DNA of 64,000 bases from Phragmites australis (lineage: Eukaryota; Streptophyta; Magnoliopsida; Poales; Poaceae): assembly GCF_958298935.1 (NCBI RefSeq), contig NC_084921.1, positions 55,663,001 through 55,727,000 of the forward strand, written 5' to 3'. The translations under genes and the position numbers were made by a program. The notes under the pieces were generated by a model that saw only the letters and a list, made by a program, of their open reading frames with translations, was not told where the DNA came from and did no database searches. Position 1 is the stretch's first letter, and the number at the start of each line of letters is the position of its first letter. This document shows positions 25,024 through 36,163 of the stretch, in pieces.

Positions 25024-25650
25024 AACAGACTCAAGAACACCAAGGTTATCCAGGTTCAGGCCTCCCGCGAGATAATAGCCCTACGTCATGTGTATTCATT
25101 GATGGAGAATATGAACCGGTATCCTCCTTGGTCAGACTTCCTCTCCCCTTTATATACCAGAGGAAAGATGTACATACAAATGGATCGTGCCAAAACAGGA
25201 GTCAAGCCTACGCCTAACGACGCCTAGCTGTAAATAGCCCATCATTACGATGGATGCACACGCCCGTCGCGCCCCGGTCATCCTACTCGCCCCGTCTTAT
25301 CACCGAACGCCATTGCCATCACCTGCCAGGCCATCTCGTAGCATTAAATGATGCGGGATGGGTCACTGCGGCACCACGCCGCACCACGACCGAGCCCGCC
25401 GAAAGGGAGTGCCTGGGTAAGGAAAACACACTCGAGTGGACTGCATTAAATGAGACTTGACTGGTTATGTGAGTACCTATCCTACGACCAGCACCTGGTC
25501 ACAAGGTTTTCCTCCACGACCAGGGGCTGGAAGCATGAGCCCTGTCCTGGTCACGAGATGGGGCCGCGATCTTGGAAATATCTACGGCCAGCTAGCAGTC
25601 GGTGGCACGGGCCCTCTTGGCAGGGCACCCCCTTACCCATTACACCGACA
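24875..25650 (-). repeat. 5' LTR of the Tat Gypsy element
   Basis: 776 bp, ending in ...CACCGACA at 25650 and starting with TATCGGGGG, a mutated form of the TGTCGGGGG of its partner. On the minus strand a TATATAAAGGGG box lies around 25150. It differs from the 3' LTR by many substitutions and by the TG expansion, so the insertion is not young. Confidence 0.9.
24951..25022 (+). repeat. (TG)36 microsatellite in the 5' LTR
   Basis: An uninterrupted run of 36 TG units. The matching site in the 3' LTR (around 8460) has only about four. The ORF reading CVCVCV across it is meaningless. Confidence 0.95.
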
Positions 25651-26464
25651 GGGCCAAAGTTGGGATGTGATTGTGCTGCTGGGCTAGCCTATGGGCCGAG
25701 GAGGCCTTGGGGGGTGACTACGCGCCAAACGACGTTGGCGGCCGGGCCCACCTATCAGGTTTACACAGAGAGAAGGGGATGGCGGAGGAGATGGTGTCGA
25801 TTGCCTATCAGCATCGGGCAGCGCCACCTGCCGAGATTGCGGCCCGCGGCGGAGGATTCGCCGAAGGCTCGCCGGAATGGCCGTCCGGCCGCCATTTTCG
25901 ACGACGAGGGCACAAGGAGGAAGGCCAGGGCACAGGGAATCTATTTTGCGAGGTGGCAGGGCGGAAGAGGGGACGGGGAGGTCTGGCAGAGTGGTGCCAT
26001 TGGCGTGGCTCAAGGAGCTCAGTGGAGGCCAGAGGAGGGGAGAGAGGTACAGGAGAGGGTTGAGGAGGTGGCAGGGATGCTCTGGGTAGCTCAACGGCGG
26101 CGGATTTGAGCCGGAGGGTGATATCGAGGGAGAGGGGAGGCTTGGTGCCCGGCGGGGGGAGAGAGATATGGGAGTGAGGGAGGGCGAGGGGATGGTTATC
26201 TTGCTCGGGATGCCGGCGGGCTGGGGTGGCAAGGCTCAGGCGGGTGCCCTTTTATAGGCGGAGGCGGGCGGCATGGAGGTGGGGGACGGTGAGCTCGGGA
26301 GGGGCTAGGCGCGGGAGAGAGGGAAAGGAGATGGGCTAGGGGATCATTGGACCGGAGGAACGGGCCAGATAGAGCCCAAGGGAGGGGAGGGAAAAGGAAA
26401 GGTTTAAAATTTTCTTTTTATTTGATGTTTTGGTTTTTTTTTAATTTTGGGATGTTACAATCTA

Positions 26465-26900
26465 CGATGAGGATGGGACCCCACTCCTCCTCACCATCGG
26501 TGAGGTTGTCGAAGGTGGAAGAGGAGGGGATCAAGGGTTGCGGCAGTGAGAAAACCCTAGGGTAGGGCTCTTTCTTTTTTCGCACGCACATTCGGGGTTA
26601 GTGGCGAGGTCGCCGATGGTGGAAGAGGAGGGAGTCAAGGGTTGTGGCAGTGAGAAAACCCTAGGCTAAGGTTGTTTCTTTTTTTGCACGCACGTACGGG
26701 GTTAGGAGGGGGACACTATTTCTTTTGTTTGCTATAAGAGGTCTTTCATTTCAGTTTTTTTCCTTAGTTGGAAGGGAAAATTGATCTTATATGTCTCAAA
26801 GTTGGTGTGACTTTGATAATGTCCTAAATTGATCATCTTTTGACCATATGTCCTAAGTTGGTTGTCTAGTTCGAGGTCGCCGATCGATCCTCGTTAGCTC
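26465..26900. repeat. Tandem duplication of 104 bp in host sequence
   Basis: GAGGT(T/C)G(T/C)CGA at 26502 recurs at 26606. Each unit carries GGTGGAAGAGGAGGG, GTGAGAAAACCCTAGG and GCACGCAC blocks. Read on the minus strand it resembles a 5' leader (CCCTAGGGTTTTCTCACTGCC). The rest to 26900 is AT-rich with no gene visible. This is the sequence into which the 6454-26459 element inserted. Confidence 0.65.
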
Positions 26901-29900
26901 CTTCAAATCCAGGCTCAGGGACAGCAAATACACCCTAACAACACTAACTGAAAAGCATAAACATAATTCAAGTCAGTGAGCCAAGTTCGCACGTGCTAAA
27001 CTCCTTACAGCTACGCGAGAGCCAAGCTCACATGTACTAAGAGAAGGTAGCAGCTTTGTGCTAGCTACTCCCTAGTCCTCACAGATCAACATCCAGCGAC
27101 AGCTACGCGAGATCTAAATCCACATTGCCAGCCTCATAAGATGGCCATCAAAATTCAAAACTTCATCAGGACAGGCCACCATACTTCGCCATAATAGTAC
27201 CTCCGAATTCGATCAACGAAACAGGAGCGAAGCTGTCCTTAATGTATTTCGCAGGGACAATGCCAAGGACATACGGCAGAAAACAGGAGGCCCGGAGGGT
27301 GACATACAGCGAAGCGAAGTCCCGAAGCCCGGAGGAAGGTTGAACACGAACTCACCAGATATTCCATATCCGACTACCAAACTCACCAGATATTCCATAT
27401 CCGGCTACCAAAACTCACCAGTTAATCCCATTAACCGGCTACCCGACCATCCATACCAGAACCCTGATCCCAACTAATTAAGAAGAAGTCCAAGCCTGCT
27501 CTTGACCATGAGCATAGCTGATCGATCAGTTTTATACTCTGCAAAATTTGCAAACTTTACCTACGAGTCGTGATTTCATCACCCGCATTACCAGGTGACA
27601 GTCTCCATGTTGCCGTGCTGATCAAGCACTTGCACACTTCCTATGGTGTGCTGCCAGGAGATCACTACAAGACCGTTACAAAGCTCCCGCCGATCCGTAG
27701 GCACCCACTGAGGTTTCACCGCTAACAGACGATTACATCGCTACAGAAGCCCCCTCTTGTACCACTCAACCGTCCACTGGTGCCCACAGAACCGGAGGGG
27801 TGGCAAATTAATTGGTCAGGCTGTACCCATATAGGCCTTATGGTTGCGCTGTTTAGCCAGGTTACAGGCTTCAAGAACCGGTCCTTAGGATCCCACACAG
27901 GAACAACCACAATCCAACTGTGCATTACCCGCACACGTGCATTCCCGCACCATCATCACACATACATCCCGTTAGGATCCCTATACCATGTTGCTACAAA
28001 AGATTACCATACTTGGTTCTTATTGCATAGACATTAGTCAAGTTTAGCATTTACCTTAACCATGACAGCAACTGGCATATCTACCCTTCATAACCCAAGA
28101 CTCATCAACGGCGATAAGGATAATCATACAGAATCTAGTAAACCCTAACATGGGAATCCAATTTAGACAGGCATGCATTGAAGGATAAATGACTACATAT
28201 AAATCCTAAAAATAGGAGCAAGATGTTCAAGGACATTTGCCTGGTTGCTGCTCAGTTATCTTCGTAAACTCGGTTCTGGCATATCTTGAAGTCTCGACCT
28301 TGTAGCTCATTGAATCTCTAGAAACGCCATATTCTGCTCACAAGATCTACCGACAAAAGAGACAGTACAAAACAACTAAGAAACAATACACCAAACAGAG
28401 ACAACACATCATAAAAATACTATGGTTGGATAGGGTACGGTTTTAGAACAATTTGGGCGCAAGAACCGCTCAAATCAGAGTTCAGACGAAGGAGAACAGG
28501 TTCTCGGAAGATTAAATTAGGGTTGAAGAAAAAGGAGCCAGAATATTCCCTGAAAATATTCTCGACCAATTATTTATCGAAGGAAAACCCTAACTAACAA
28601 TTGGAACAGAGTGGAACAAGGCGATGGCCAGCGGTGGGCTCTCGGCGTCACCGGCGATGGAGGACACGGGCGACGGCGGTGGTGGTCACTGACGTCGATG
28701 TCAGGCCGCAAGTGAGTTTCAACAAATTGAGGAGAGCATGGTGTAGAACGCGAGAAGGCAAGCTTGGTTTTATAGTTGGTCTTGGCAGAGGAGTTCTGAG
28801 ATAGCGGCAAAATAGCGACGAACGTTCTCAGGTTTGGTGGTGGCCGCGCACAGACATAGCGAAGAAGACGCTCGTGTTCCCAGAGATAAATTATGAATTT
28901 AAGGAAAGTACTTGAACACAGAGCTTCATATGTATAAGGAACACAATGCTAGGATGGAGGTTTGGATAGAAATTCACATGAAAAGGAGATCGATTGGTTG
29001 GAACTTTTGGCAAGACTGTGCAACGATATTGAAAGTTGGGATTGCGTTCCTGGTGGCGTCACTGTAGATCTGAGGGAACCCTCATGTGGCCGCACAGAAG
29101 ATGTGATGTAACACACCGTGACGTGGTCGGTGCATCAAAAACACTAATGTATTGACCGGAACGCGAATGAATTCCGGGTGCACGCGACGAACACATCCGG
29201 ATAAGGGGGCAGTGGCGCAGCGACCACAACATCTTTAGCTTCGATGCTCTTCTGGCCGAACCGGTTTTAGGGATTGTTGAGGACAATCAGGGGCACATCT
29301 CAGTGAAAGGGATCGATGATTGGAGCTCCGGTCCGCCGGGGAACGCGGCTGACGTTCTAGGTTCGCAGGACGTGTGCAGCACTTGGCAGCAGGGATTGCG
29401 ATGTCGATAACGGGAGCTCTGTTACAGCTATGGACAAACCAATTTGGCAGTATGTACATGACTATTAGAGCCATGTCTCGGCCAAAGTACTCATGGATTG
29501 GAGTGCTAGATCGCCAGAGAACGCGATCTGAACCCGCGCTGCATGCGCAGAACTCCAGACTGGGGCAGCGGCACGGTGATCGTGATCCCGGTCGCTTGAG
29601 GGATCTAATGGCCAAACGGGTTGGTGAGGGTGTGGGGAACATCTTGGGGCACGTGCTGGTCAAAGGGTATGGCGATCCAACCTCTGATCGGCCGGGGAAC
29701 GCGGATGCCATCCGCGATGGCGCACCAGTCCGCGACGCCGAAGACCGTGGCAGCGCGACGATGGATTCTAGGGGATGGGGGTTTGGCTAGGGATCACATG
29801 GGACAACAACACAGGGTAAAGGAGGAGGGGAAAGAGCTAGTCCGGGGTCCTCACCTTGCTGCGATGATCGGAGAAGAAGGATTTGCGGAGACGACGACGA

Positions 29901-31100
29901 GGTAGCGCATCACGGGCGGCGGCGGTGACGGCTCCGGCAAACGGCGGCGCACGGACAGGGCAGCAGCGACGTCTAGGGCTTAAGGACGTGGAATAGGGAT
30001 ATGAGAGGACGTGCAACTCCTATTTATAGGGCTAGGGGCGGCTGGTTGAGGTGGAGTCCAAGCCGAACACGAATCGGATTCGAGTTCGAGTCGGTTACAG
30101 TTTTTTTTTCGCAGCTCTCTATTCCGAGGATGATATCTCCATCGTGCGGACTCCAAATTGGACGTTTCTGGACTCTATATTGTATTACTCGAAAAGATCT
30201 GCAACTTTGATATTCATTGGAACTTCTGAAAATACCATCTTAATTTTCAAAAATGTACCACAAGATAAACTGTTTGAACTCAGATTTATCTGTGCAGTAC
30301 TGATTTTGGAGGCTATAACTCTTAGGTTCATTATCCAAAAGGGGACTTTCATAAGTTCAAATTGAAGCTCTCGACGAGACCTACAACTTTGGTATTGTCA
30401 AGATTTGCATTTGAGGCTGTATTGAACTCTGAATCTGAGTGAGAAGACAAGGCTGGAGACGAGGAGTAACTGACAACCGGCTTCAATTGCCATTATGGCC
30501 ATCAGAGACATTTAGAGCAGTAATTTTTTATCTTGAATTGAGGGGAATAAAGATTGGATTGATGCGGGGGATTAAATGAAGAAATGATGGGGGACAGAGG
30601 GGAGGGCAAGTGCCATGGATATGGGTAGCTGGGCGGCCGTGGCTGCCAGGCGAATGGACGACGTCGTTTGGAGGTGGATGGAAAGATCAGGTACATGCAT
30701 ATGCAAGCGAGCTGGTTTGAGCTGGCTTTAGCATACATGTGGGCCATCCTGCTAGTAATCCAACGTGATACAAGGTTGATGGCTTGATACTAGTTTGGAG
30801 CCACAGGCTAGAGAGAAAAACATTGAGGAAAACAGTGCACACTAGGTTGAATCAAAATGATGCGAGATGATATTGTCCACGGAAGATTTTTGGATAATGT
30901 GGGAAAAACGGAACAAAGATTTATCCAACCTTGAAATTCCTTAACATATTCTTATATTTTATAAATATATTTTTCATCACACAAAACAAATTCTTTTTAA
31001 ACTCTAAAATTTATTTGAAAAGCTTTCAAATTTCAGAAAAAATATTATTTTATTGTTTTAAAATGCTCACAACTTAAAATCAGAATTTTGAGGTGTGACA
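26900..31100. mobile_element. Long LTR-like sequence, left end unresolved
   Basis: It ends AATTTTGAGGTGTGACA at 31100. Around 27500-27760 it shares text with the 11042-15081 element (TGACCATGAGCATAGCTGA, GAAGCCCCCTCTTG). GC-rich blocks at 28600-28810 and 29540-30050 resemble the inner part of such LTRs. I could not find the left terminus or a TSD, and the length (over 4 kb) suggests more than one element. ORFs here have no recognisable domains. Confidence 0.5.
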
Positions 31101-32102
31101 TTGACTTATATTGTTATAACAAGATGATTACAACTAATAGAAGCTCATTCCGGTCTCTACATATCAAAGATGCATACAACTCAAAAAGGATGAAAACAAG
31201 TAGTAAGAAATACCAAGAAAAAGAAGTGTGAGCATGGTTTACTCAACAGCAGCTCCTTTAACTAAAGGTTCTGAATCTGAAGCCTAGAATCCCAACCAAG
31301 GTTGCTGAAGAACCTGACCACCTGCTTCAGCCTCGTGCATGCCGTAGCAACTGTCTCTCGCAAGTCCTGTCAAAGAAGCACAAACCAAGTATGGCACGAG
31401 TATACACATGTAAAAATAATATGCAAATGAGAAGAGAGTTTCTTGTTATTAAAAATAATGTCATTCCAGTGCGTACATGATATTTTGCGCTTAGCATATT
31501 CTGTGAGGGTTTCTCATCATAAGGCGCCTTTCTGGGATCACTGCCTCGAGTACTGGAGAGAGAGCATCGCAAGGCCTGACAGGGTTTTTTCCCTCAAGTA
31601 CACGAGACAAATAACCCGCTATTGTTATATTTGGTCAAAAGTACGAAAATAACTTCTCCAACAGAATTGTTATTGGACTGGCCATCACTGTCGACACGTC
31701 ATCCCACCCCGCTCGCTCAGCAAAGATAGCGCTCCTTCTCGGCTCGCCATCCCAATCACACCACCACTGCTATGTCCCCCAACCAATTCGATCTATTCCC
31801 GCGTCTCGGTGGATCCTGCCTCGTTCGCAGAGCTGCTCATCGGAGGTCGGCTCGGGCAGGGAGGAGCTGGAGCAGTGGATCGATGGCGAGGTCGTGGAGC
31901 TCCGATGGTGCTTGGCCGGGAGGAAGAAGAGAGCTCGGCCGGCGGAGAAGTCGACGAACGACAGCATGGAGGTGGCGATTGAGCTCACTATGGCCTCCTC
32001 CCGTAGAGGGAGCTCTTGCTGCTCGCTGTTGTGCTCTCGGCTGGGGAGAGAAATGAGAGAGAGAGCAGGTGAGGGAGGGGATAAGTGAGAAAAGAGAGAA
32101 GT
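31101..32102. other. LTR-like fragment and GC-rich block without a clear gene
   Basis: Bases 31101-31690 look like the start of another long LTR (ATACAACTCAAAAAGG, GTGTGAGCATGGTTTACTC). Bases 31690-32090 are GC-rich with overlapping ORFs on both strands, none with a recognisable domain. I cannot assign it. Confidence 0.35.
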
Positions 32103-32105
32103 TAA

Positions 32106-32470
32106 GGGTGTGATTGGTTGTCCGCATGTATTGTTGCTTGCATGAATCGTATACGCAGGCTAAGGGGAAGCAGGTTGAGCGGAGTCATGTTGGTTAAAAA
32201 GAAGAGTGTTTAGTTGGTTGTATCTGTCTGGACAGGCTGAGCTTAGTTTCTGTTTGGTTGATTGAATCTGTGGTCGTATGAGCGGATGCAAGAGTTGAGA
32301 TTCTGATTGGTTACTCGCATGAAGGTGATTTTGTGACACTGATAAGTGAGTCTAGTTGCATGAGCGGACCAGGCTAGAACAGTGCATGCGGACAACCAAA
32401 CACGCTTCTCTATGAGATTATATACATTCACCGAGTCAAGATGCGTTCGTGCAGGCAACCGATCACCCCC
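32106..32470. mobile_element. Tourist-type MITE (PIF/Harbinger-like)
   Basis: The termini GGGTGTGATTGGTTG (left) and CAACCGATCACCCCC (right) are near-perfect inverted repeats. TAA flanks both ends (32103-32105 and 32471-32473), the 3-bp TSD used by PIF/Harbinger. It is 365 bp and non-coding. Inside, TGTCCGCATG and TGCATGAGCGGA-type motifs recur in both orientations near the ends. Confidence 0.8.
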
Positions 32471-32473
32471 TAA

Positions 32474-33826
32474 ATATAGGGCTCATAAAGAATTGTGCTT
32501 GACCTCTCCAGCAACTTGAGGCATTTTGCTTCAGAACTTCATTAATTCTCCCCCCTTTCAGAAATTCAAAAGGTGACTTTATAGAGCTCCTAAAATCACG
32601 CCTGTTTTTGTGCTAATAGAATTAATAACTAAGAATCCATTTTAACTAGATTCAACTCAAAATCTCTTACAGATTTTAAATGAAACTTTTCCAAAGTTGA
32701 CTGTTTTGTAACTTATATGAATTTTAAGGGTATCAATTTAATTCCAAAAAATCAGGAAAAATTAATGAATATTCATCTAAACTAATGCATTAATTTCTAA
32801 ATTTTTTGAAAACCCTAAGTTACATGAGGAATTTTAGTGTTTAGTGTGTGTTGCGTATATATAGAGGAGAAATATAGTTGTTGCAATATAGTCGTTGCAA
32901 AAACTAGCTATTACGAATAAAACATAGGTAAATGGGATATAGAAAGTGAGGTTTGACTAGTCTGTTAGAGTGTGTAGAAATATGGAGAGGAAATCTTTTT
33001 GAGTGAATAGCCAAATAGAGTTATAAATGGTGAAATTTAGTCAGTCTACTGGAGATGCTCTTATCTAGACACTAGATAGATTGTCATCCCGTGACTAATG
33101 TCTAATCGCTGTCTAAACGCGCTCGACGACCATTTAGTTGTTGTCTAACTTGGACGCCAAGGCCTAGACTAGCATTTAGTCGTCGTCCTAGACGACCGCC
33201 TACGTGAATAGTAGCTAGAACTAGCATATAGATGAAACCAGAGGGAAAATGCAACTCCACGTGTCCTTATAAATGTATGACCTATCTAATATATCTATTT
33301 CTCTCATCTGATATTCATCCATCGCATCGTACCAGTGATGCCAATTTTGACGCTTACATAAACTCGGCCGGCACAAATTTGTAAAGTGGAAAAAGGGGAT
33401 TCAAACCAGAATCAACTGCCAACCAACACACAGACTTGTAAAGGAAAGAGCACAACCAGAGTGCCAGTGCAGAACGCGATTCCAGTAATCTGGACGGCAT
33501 GTAAATTGAATTGACAGGACCTCACTCGGTTCATAAGATTCTTTCTTTCTTTCTTTGTGTACATGCAGGGCGAAACTAGAGGTGAAACTAGAAATGCACA
33601 CCATGTTGTTCCGCTACTGATACGGATATACCGATACTTATATAGTTATATTGTATTTTCTAAAAATAATACATAGAAAGGTGATTATATATACTTATAT
33701 GCATAAATAGAAAAAAGGGTGCAAAAATGAAATAGAGGTGATATGAAGTTACCTAGACATGATACTATATATTTATTGACTCATTGCATATTTAAGTTTG
33801 TTACGGTCCAGCAACGAGCTCATATA
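32474..33826. other. AT-rich intergenic sequence
   Basis: No gene, RNA or complete element recognised. The 33401-33604 minus ORF has no supporting features. Confidence 0.5.
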
Positions 33827-33954
33827 CTCCCTCCGGTCTTCAAAAAGTAGTCGTTTTGAACCTTGGTTAACATACCAAGGAGTGATTAATTCGGTGGACT
33901 ATTTCCTGTTTTTCCCATATTAAACAGGTTGGGTGCCCCCATCAAGTCAGCAAA

Positions 33955-34125
33955 TGGTTATTGTCCTAGTGGTTTGAGCTCAGGTATAGGAGCATATACG
34001 CTAGTAGGCCTGGGTTCGAAACTTTGTTTTGCGGGTTTTTTTTTTTGCCTCCGCCTACGTACGTGACGCGCGCGTGTGTATTTTTTTTTCCTCCGCCTAC
34101 GTACGTGACGCGCGCGAACTACTCG
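33955..34125. repeat. tRNA-like stretch and 42-bp tandem repeat
   Basis: GTCCTAGTGGTTTGAGC (about 33962) and GGGTTCGAAAC (about 34012) resemble RNA polymerase III A and B boxes of a SINE or tRNA relic, followed by a T-run. Then a 27-bp core (CCTCCGCCTACG...) is present identically at 34048-34074 and 34090-34116. The SINE call is weak; the tandem repeat is certain. Confidence 0.5.
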
Positions 34126-34339
34126 ACGGCAGCGAGTATTCGTTTTGTCAATTGCGGCCGCGCGTACATGTTGCTAATCATTCCCGCCTAAGTATTCTAA
34201 TCGCAGCAGCGCGCATTTGTTTTGGATGGTGCCATGCATCTATATAAGTCCAGCTGGGCCTCCTGGCCACGCATCAAACTGCATGCTAAGCAAAATCACG
34301 TTGCCACACATCAGAGGAAGCTAACAGTCCTGAGTAGAG

Positions 34340-35200
34340 ATGGATTTGAATATGGAACCACCTGATGAAGAGATGGATCTGATCTTGGAACTACTCGAAC
34401 AAGACGGTAACTTTCTTGATTTCTACTCTTCTACTCATGTTTTCCAGATTAGTACAATGTTCTTTTTACCGTGAACAATTCTTCTCCAACCTACTCATGT
34501 TTTTGGCATTCTACGTATCTGTAGAAGATGATAATGACAATGATTTGGAAGGGGGGATTGACTTGAACTTGGAACCACCTGTAGAAGATGCTAATGGTAA
34601 GTCTCTTGTTCTCTTTGTTTTTCGATCTTCTCTTGCAATTGTTTTTCTAAATCTGAGTGTATATATGTTCAGGCAAGAAAGATGTGCCAAATGCAATACG
34701 AAAACAAATATTTCAAGCTTTATTAGGAAGAAGCACCAATGGAAAATTAAAGCATCATGTGACCAAGGATGTTGCTGAACTATTCGGATTTCACATTCGA
34801 ACTATCTAACGTATTTGGAAGCAAGGTAAAAGTTATCTTGATCAAGGCCTTGCGGTAGATGTTTCTAATAGAAAGTGCAACTCCGGTCGTAAGCGAATTG
34901 AAATAGATTTATCTGCACTACGTAACACTCCTTTTAAGGATCGAACAACATTGGAAGATGTATGTGCTCTGTTACATGTGAGTAAATCCAAACTGCTGAA
35001 ACTGAAACGGGAAGGTCGCATTAGGCGTCATTCAAGCAGTATAAAACCATACTTAACAGATGCAAACAAGAAAAGTAGGCTACAGTGGTGTGTATCCATG
35101 CTTGATCCATGCAGCATGCCGAATAGTCCAATATTCAAGGGGCTATTTGATGTTGTTTATATTGATAAAAAATGGTTCAATCTTACAAGAAAATCGGAGA
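34340..35200 (+). pseudogene. Mariner-like transposase, 5' half
   Basis: Three exons can be joined with GT-AG borders: 34340-34406, 34525-34596 and 34673-35200. The product starts MDLNMEPPDEEMDLILELLE, continues with an acidic DLNLEPPVEDANG, then AIRKQIFQALLGRSTNGKLK, an HTH-rich DNA-binding part (TTLEDVCALLHVSKSKLLKL, GRIRRHSSSIKPYLT), and VVYIDKKWFNLTRK. That last block holds the first catalytic Asp of the plant DD39D triad. One in-frame stop lies at TI*RIWKQG (CAA to TAA would explain it). The second and third catalytic Asp residues are missing, so it cannot transpose. Confidence 0.8.
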
Positions 35201-35237
35201 GTTTGTGGGTATCTCCCTGAGAAACTGATTTCAATGA
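35200..35237 (+). repeat. 38-nt sequence shared, inverted, with the SINE in SYP61
   Basis: These 38 bases are the exact reverse complement of 39579-39616, which lies within the body of a SINE. The match ends abruptly on both sides and begins where mariner transposase similarity stops. Confidence 0.85.
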
Positions 35238-36163
35238 ATTTTTTTCAGCTCCCCATACACCTCAATACGTGCAAATTAATGATATACATCCCAATATGAC
35301 ACACGCCACATCTCATAAAACATGCATTTTTTACCAATAGTAAACGTAAAAGAAGTAATTTACCAAACAAAATTTGACCTCAACAAATTTGAAATCTTAA
35401 ATCTAATCGAACCCTGCAATAATTCATCAAATTGGAACACTGAAGTACAACCTCCTCTATGGCTAACTGGTTTTTGGGCTGTTGAGGCTTGGCTTGTTGG
35501 CTCTGTGGGTGCATGGTCTTGAGCCAAGAGGGTGCATATGTGATGAATAGAGAATAGTTAGCGCTAAATTTTTCTTTGGGTCTGGGTGCATCTGCACCCC
35601 CTCCGGTCCACTGAGTACATGGATATGGAGAAGGAGAAGATAGAGCACATGGCAACAATATGCATGAACATGAAAATTCTATTGGTCCTTGCGGACGCAT
35701 GTTTTAACAGAATCGTTTATTTGTATTGAGATTTGTATTAAAGAGTTAGATGAAAATAATCATAAGGTAAATAAGAGAATCAACGGATGAATGAGTATCA
35801 TAGAAAAGATAGATGACTGAGATGCAGGTGTACAAAGGATATGGAGTTGCATTTCCGTATGACGCACGCGTAGGTTGTGTTTGGCCGAGAGCACTTGCAG
35901 AATTGCTTGTCTAGGAAATTGAAGAAGGTCCACAGATATACATCACCTCACTCTCACTGCTGCTTGCTTCTTCTATATATGCAATCTTGGACGTGAGAGA
36001 GATGTAATATCTTCTTTTCTTCCTCGAATTCTGCAATCACGTCAATATGCCATGCATGCTTGTTTTTTTTTTTCTTTCTTTTTTTCCCCTTCTGTTGTGG
36101 GAAAAAAAGAAGAAGAAACTAATAACCTGCATAAATTGGAAGGCCGGGACGCCGGGTAGCCAT
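35238..36163. other. AT-rich intergenic sequence
   Basis: No gene recognised. ORFs at 35322-35522 and 35380-35700 overlap on opposite strands and lack features. Confidence 0.5.

Larger units (their letters stand above)
8382..25650 (-). mobile_element. Tat-clade Ty3/Gypsy retrotransposon with antisense ORF, complete ends, non-functional
   Basis: The two LTRs are direct repeats and are flanked by GGGCC at 8377-8381 and 25651-25655. Coding order on the minus strand is gag, protease, RT, RNase H, integrase, then an antisense ORF on the plus strand next to the 3' LTR. A polypurine tract and a primer-binding-like site sit at the expected places. That order with an antisense extra ORF is diagnostic of Tat-type elements. 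The element is dead: there are stops in gag, a protease motif change, a deletion in RT, and two later insertions (11042-15081 and 20013-22521). Without insertions it would be about 10.7 kb. Confidence 0.9.
6454..26459. mobile_element. Solo long LTR, split by a nested Gypsy element
   Basis: It begins TGAAGCGCCCTGG at 6454 and ends GGGATGTTACA at 26459. ATCTA flanks both ends (6449-6453 and 26460-26464), a clean 5-bp TSD. Removing the insertion at 8382-25650 and one copy of its TSD leaves about 2.7 kb with no coding sequence. That size and the TG...CA ends fit a solo LTR of a long-LTR Gypsy family (Tekay/RIRE3-like is my guess). The ORFs in the right-hand part (25656-26300) are GC-rich LTR sequence and are not genes. 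Confidence 0.8.
33827..35200 (+). mobile_element. Plant mariner-like element (Stowaway/Osmar type), 3'-truncated
   Basis: CTCCCTCCGG at 33827, directly after a TA dinucleotide, is the terminal sequence typical of Stowaway MITEs and their autonomous mariner relatives. A mariner transposase relic follows in the same orientation. No right-hand inverted terminus was found before the CACTA element, and transposase similarity stops near 35200. Confidence 0.65.

Noticed and set aside
24952..25227. Plus-strand ORF starting with alternating Cys-Val
   Set aside because: It is translation of a TG microsatellite inside an LTR.
25684..26232. 182-codon minus and 219-codon plus ORFs in the same interval
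   Set aside because: They mirror each other in GC-rich LTR sequence of the 6454-26459 element. Proline/serine-rich and antisense glycine/arginine-rich readings are typical shadows.
26835..26850. TTGAC as a TSD partner for the element ending at 31100
   Set aside because: The sequence after it does not start with TG, and no terminus could be recognised.
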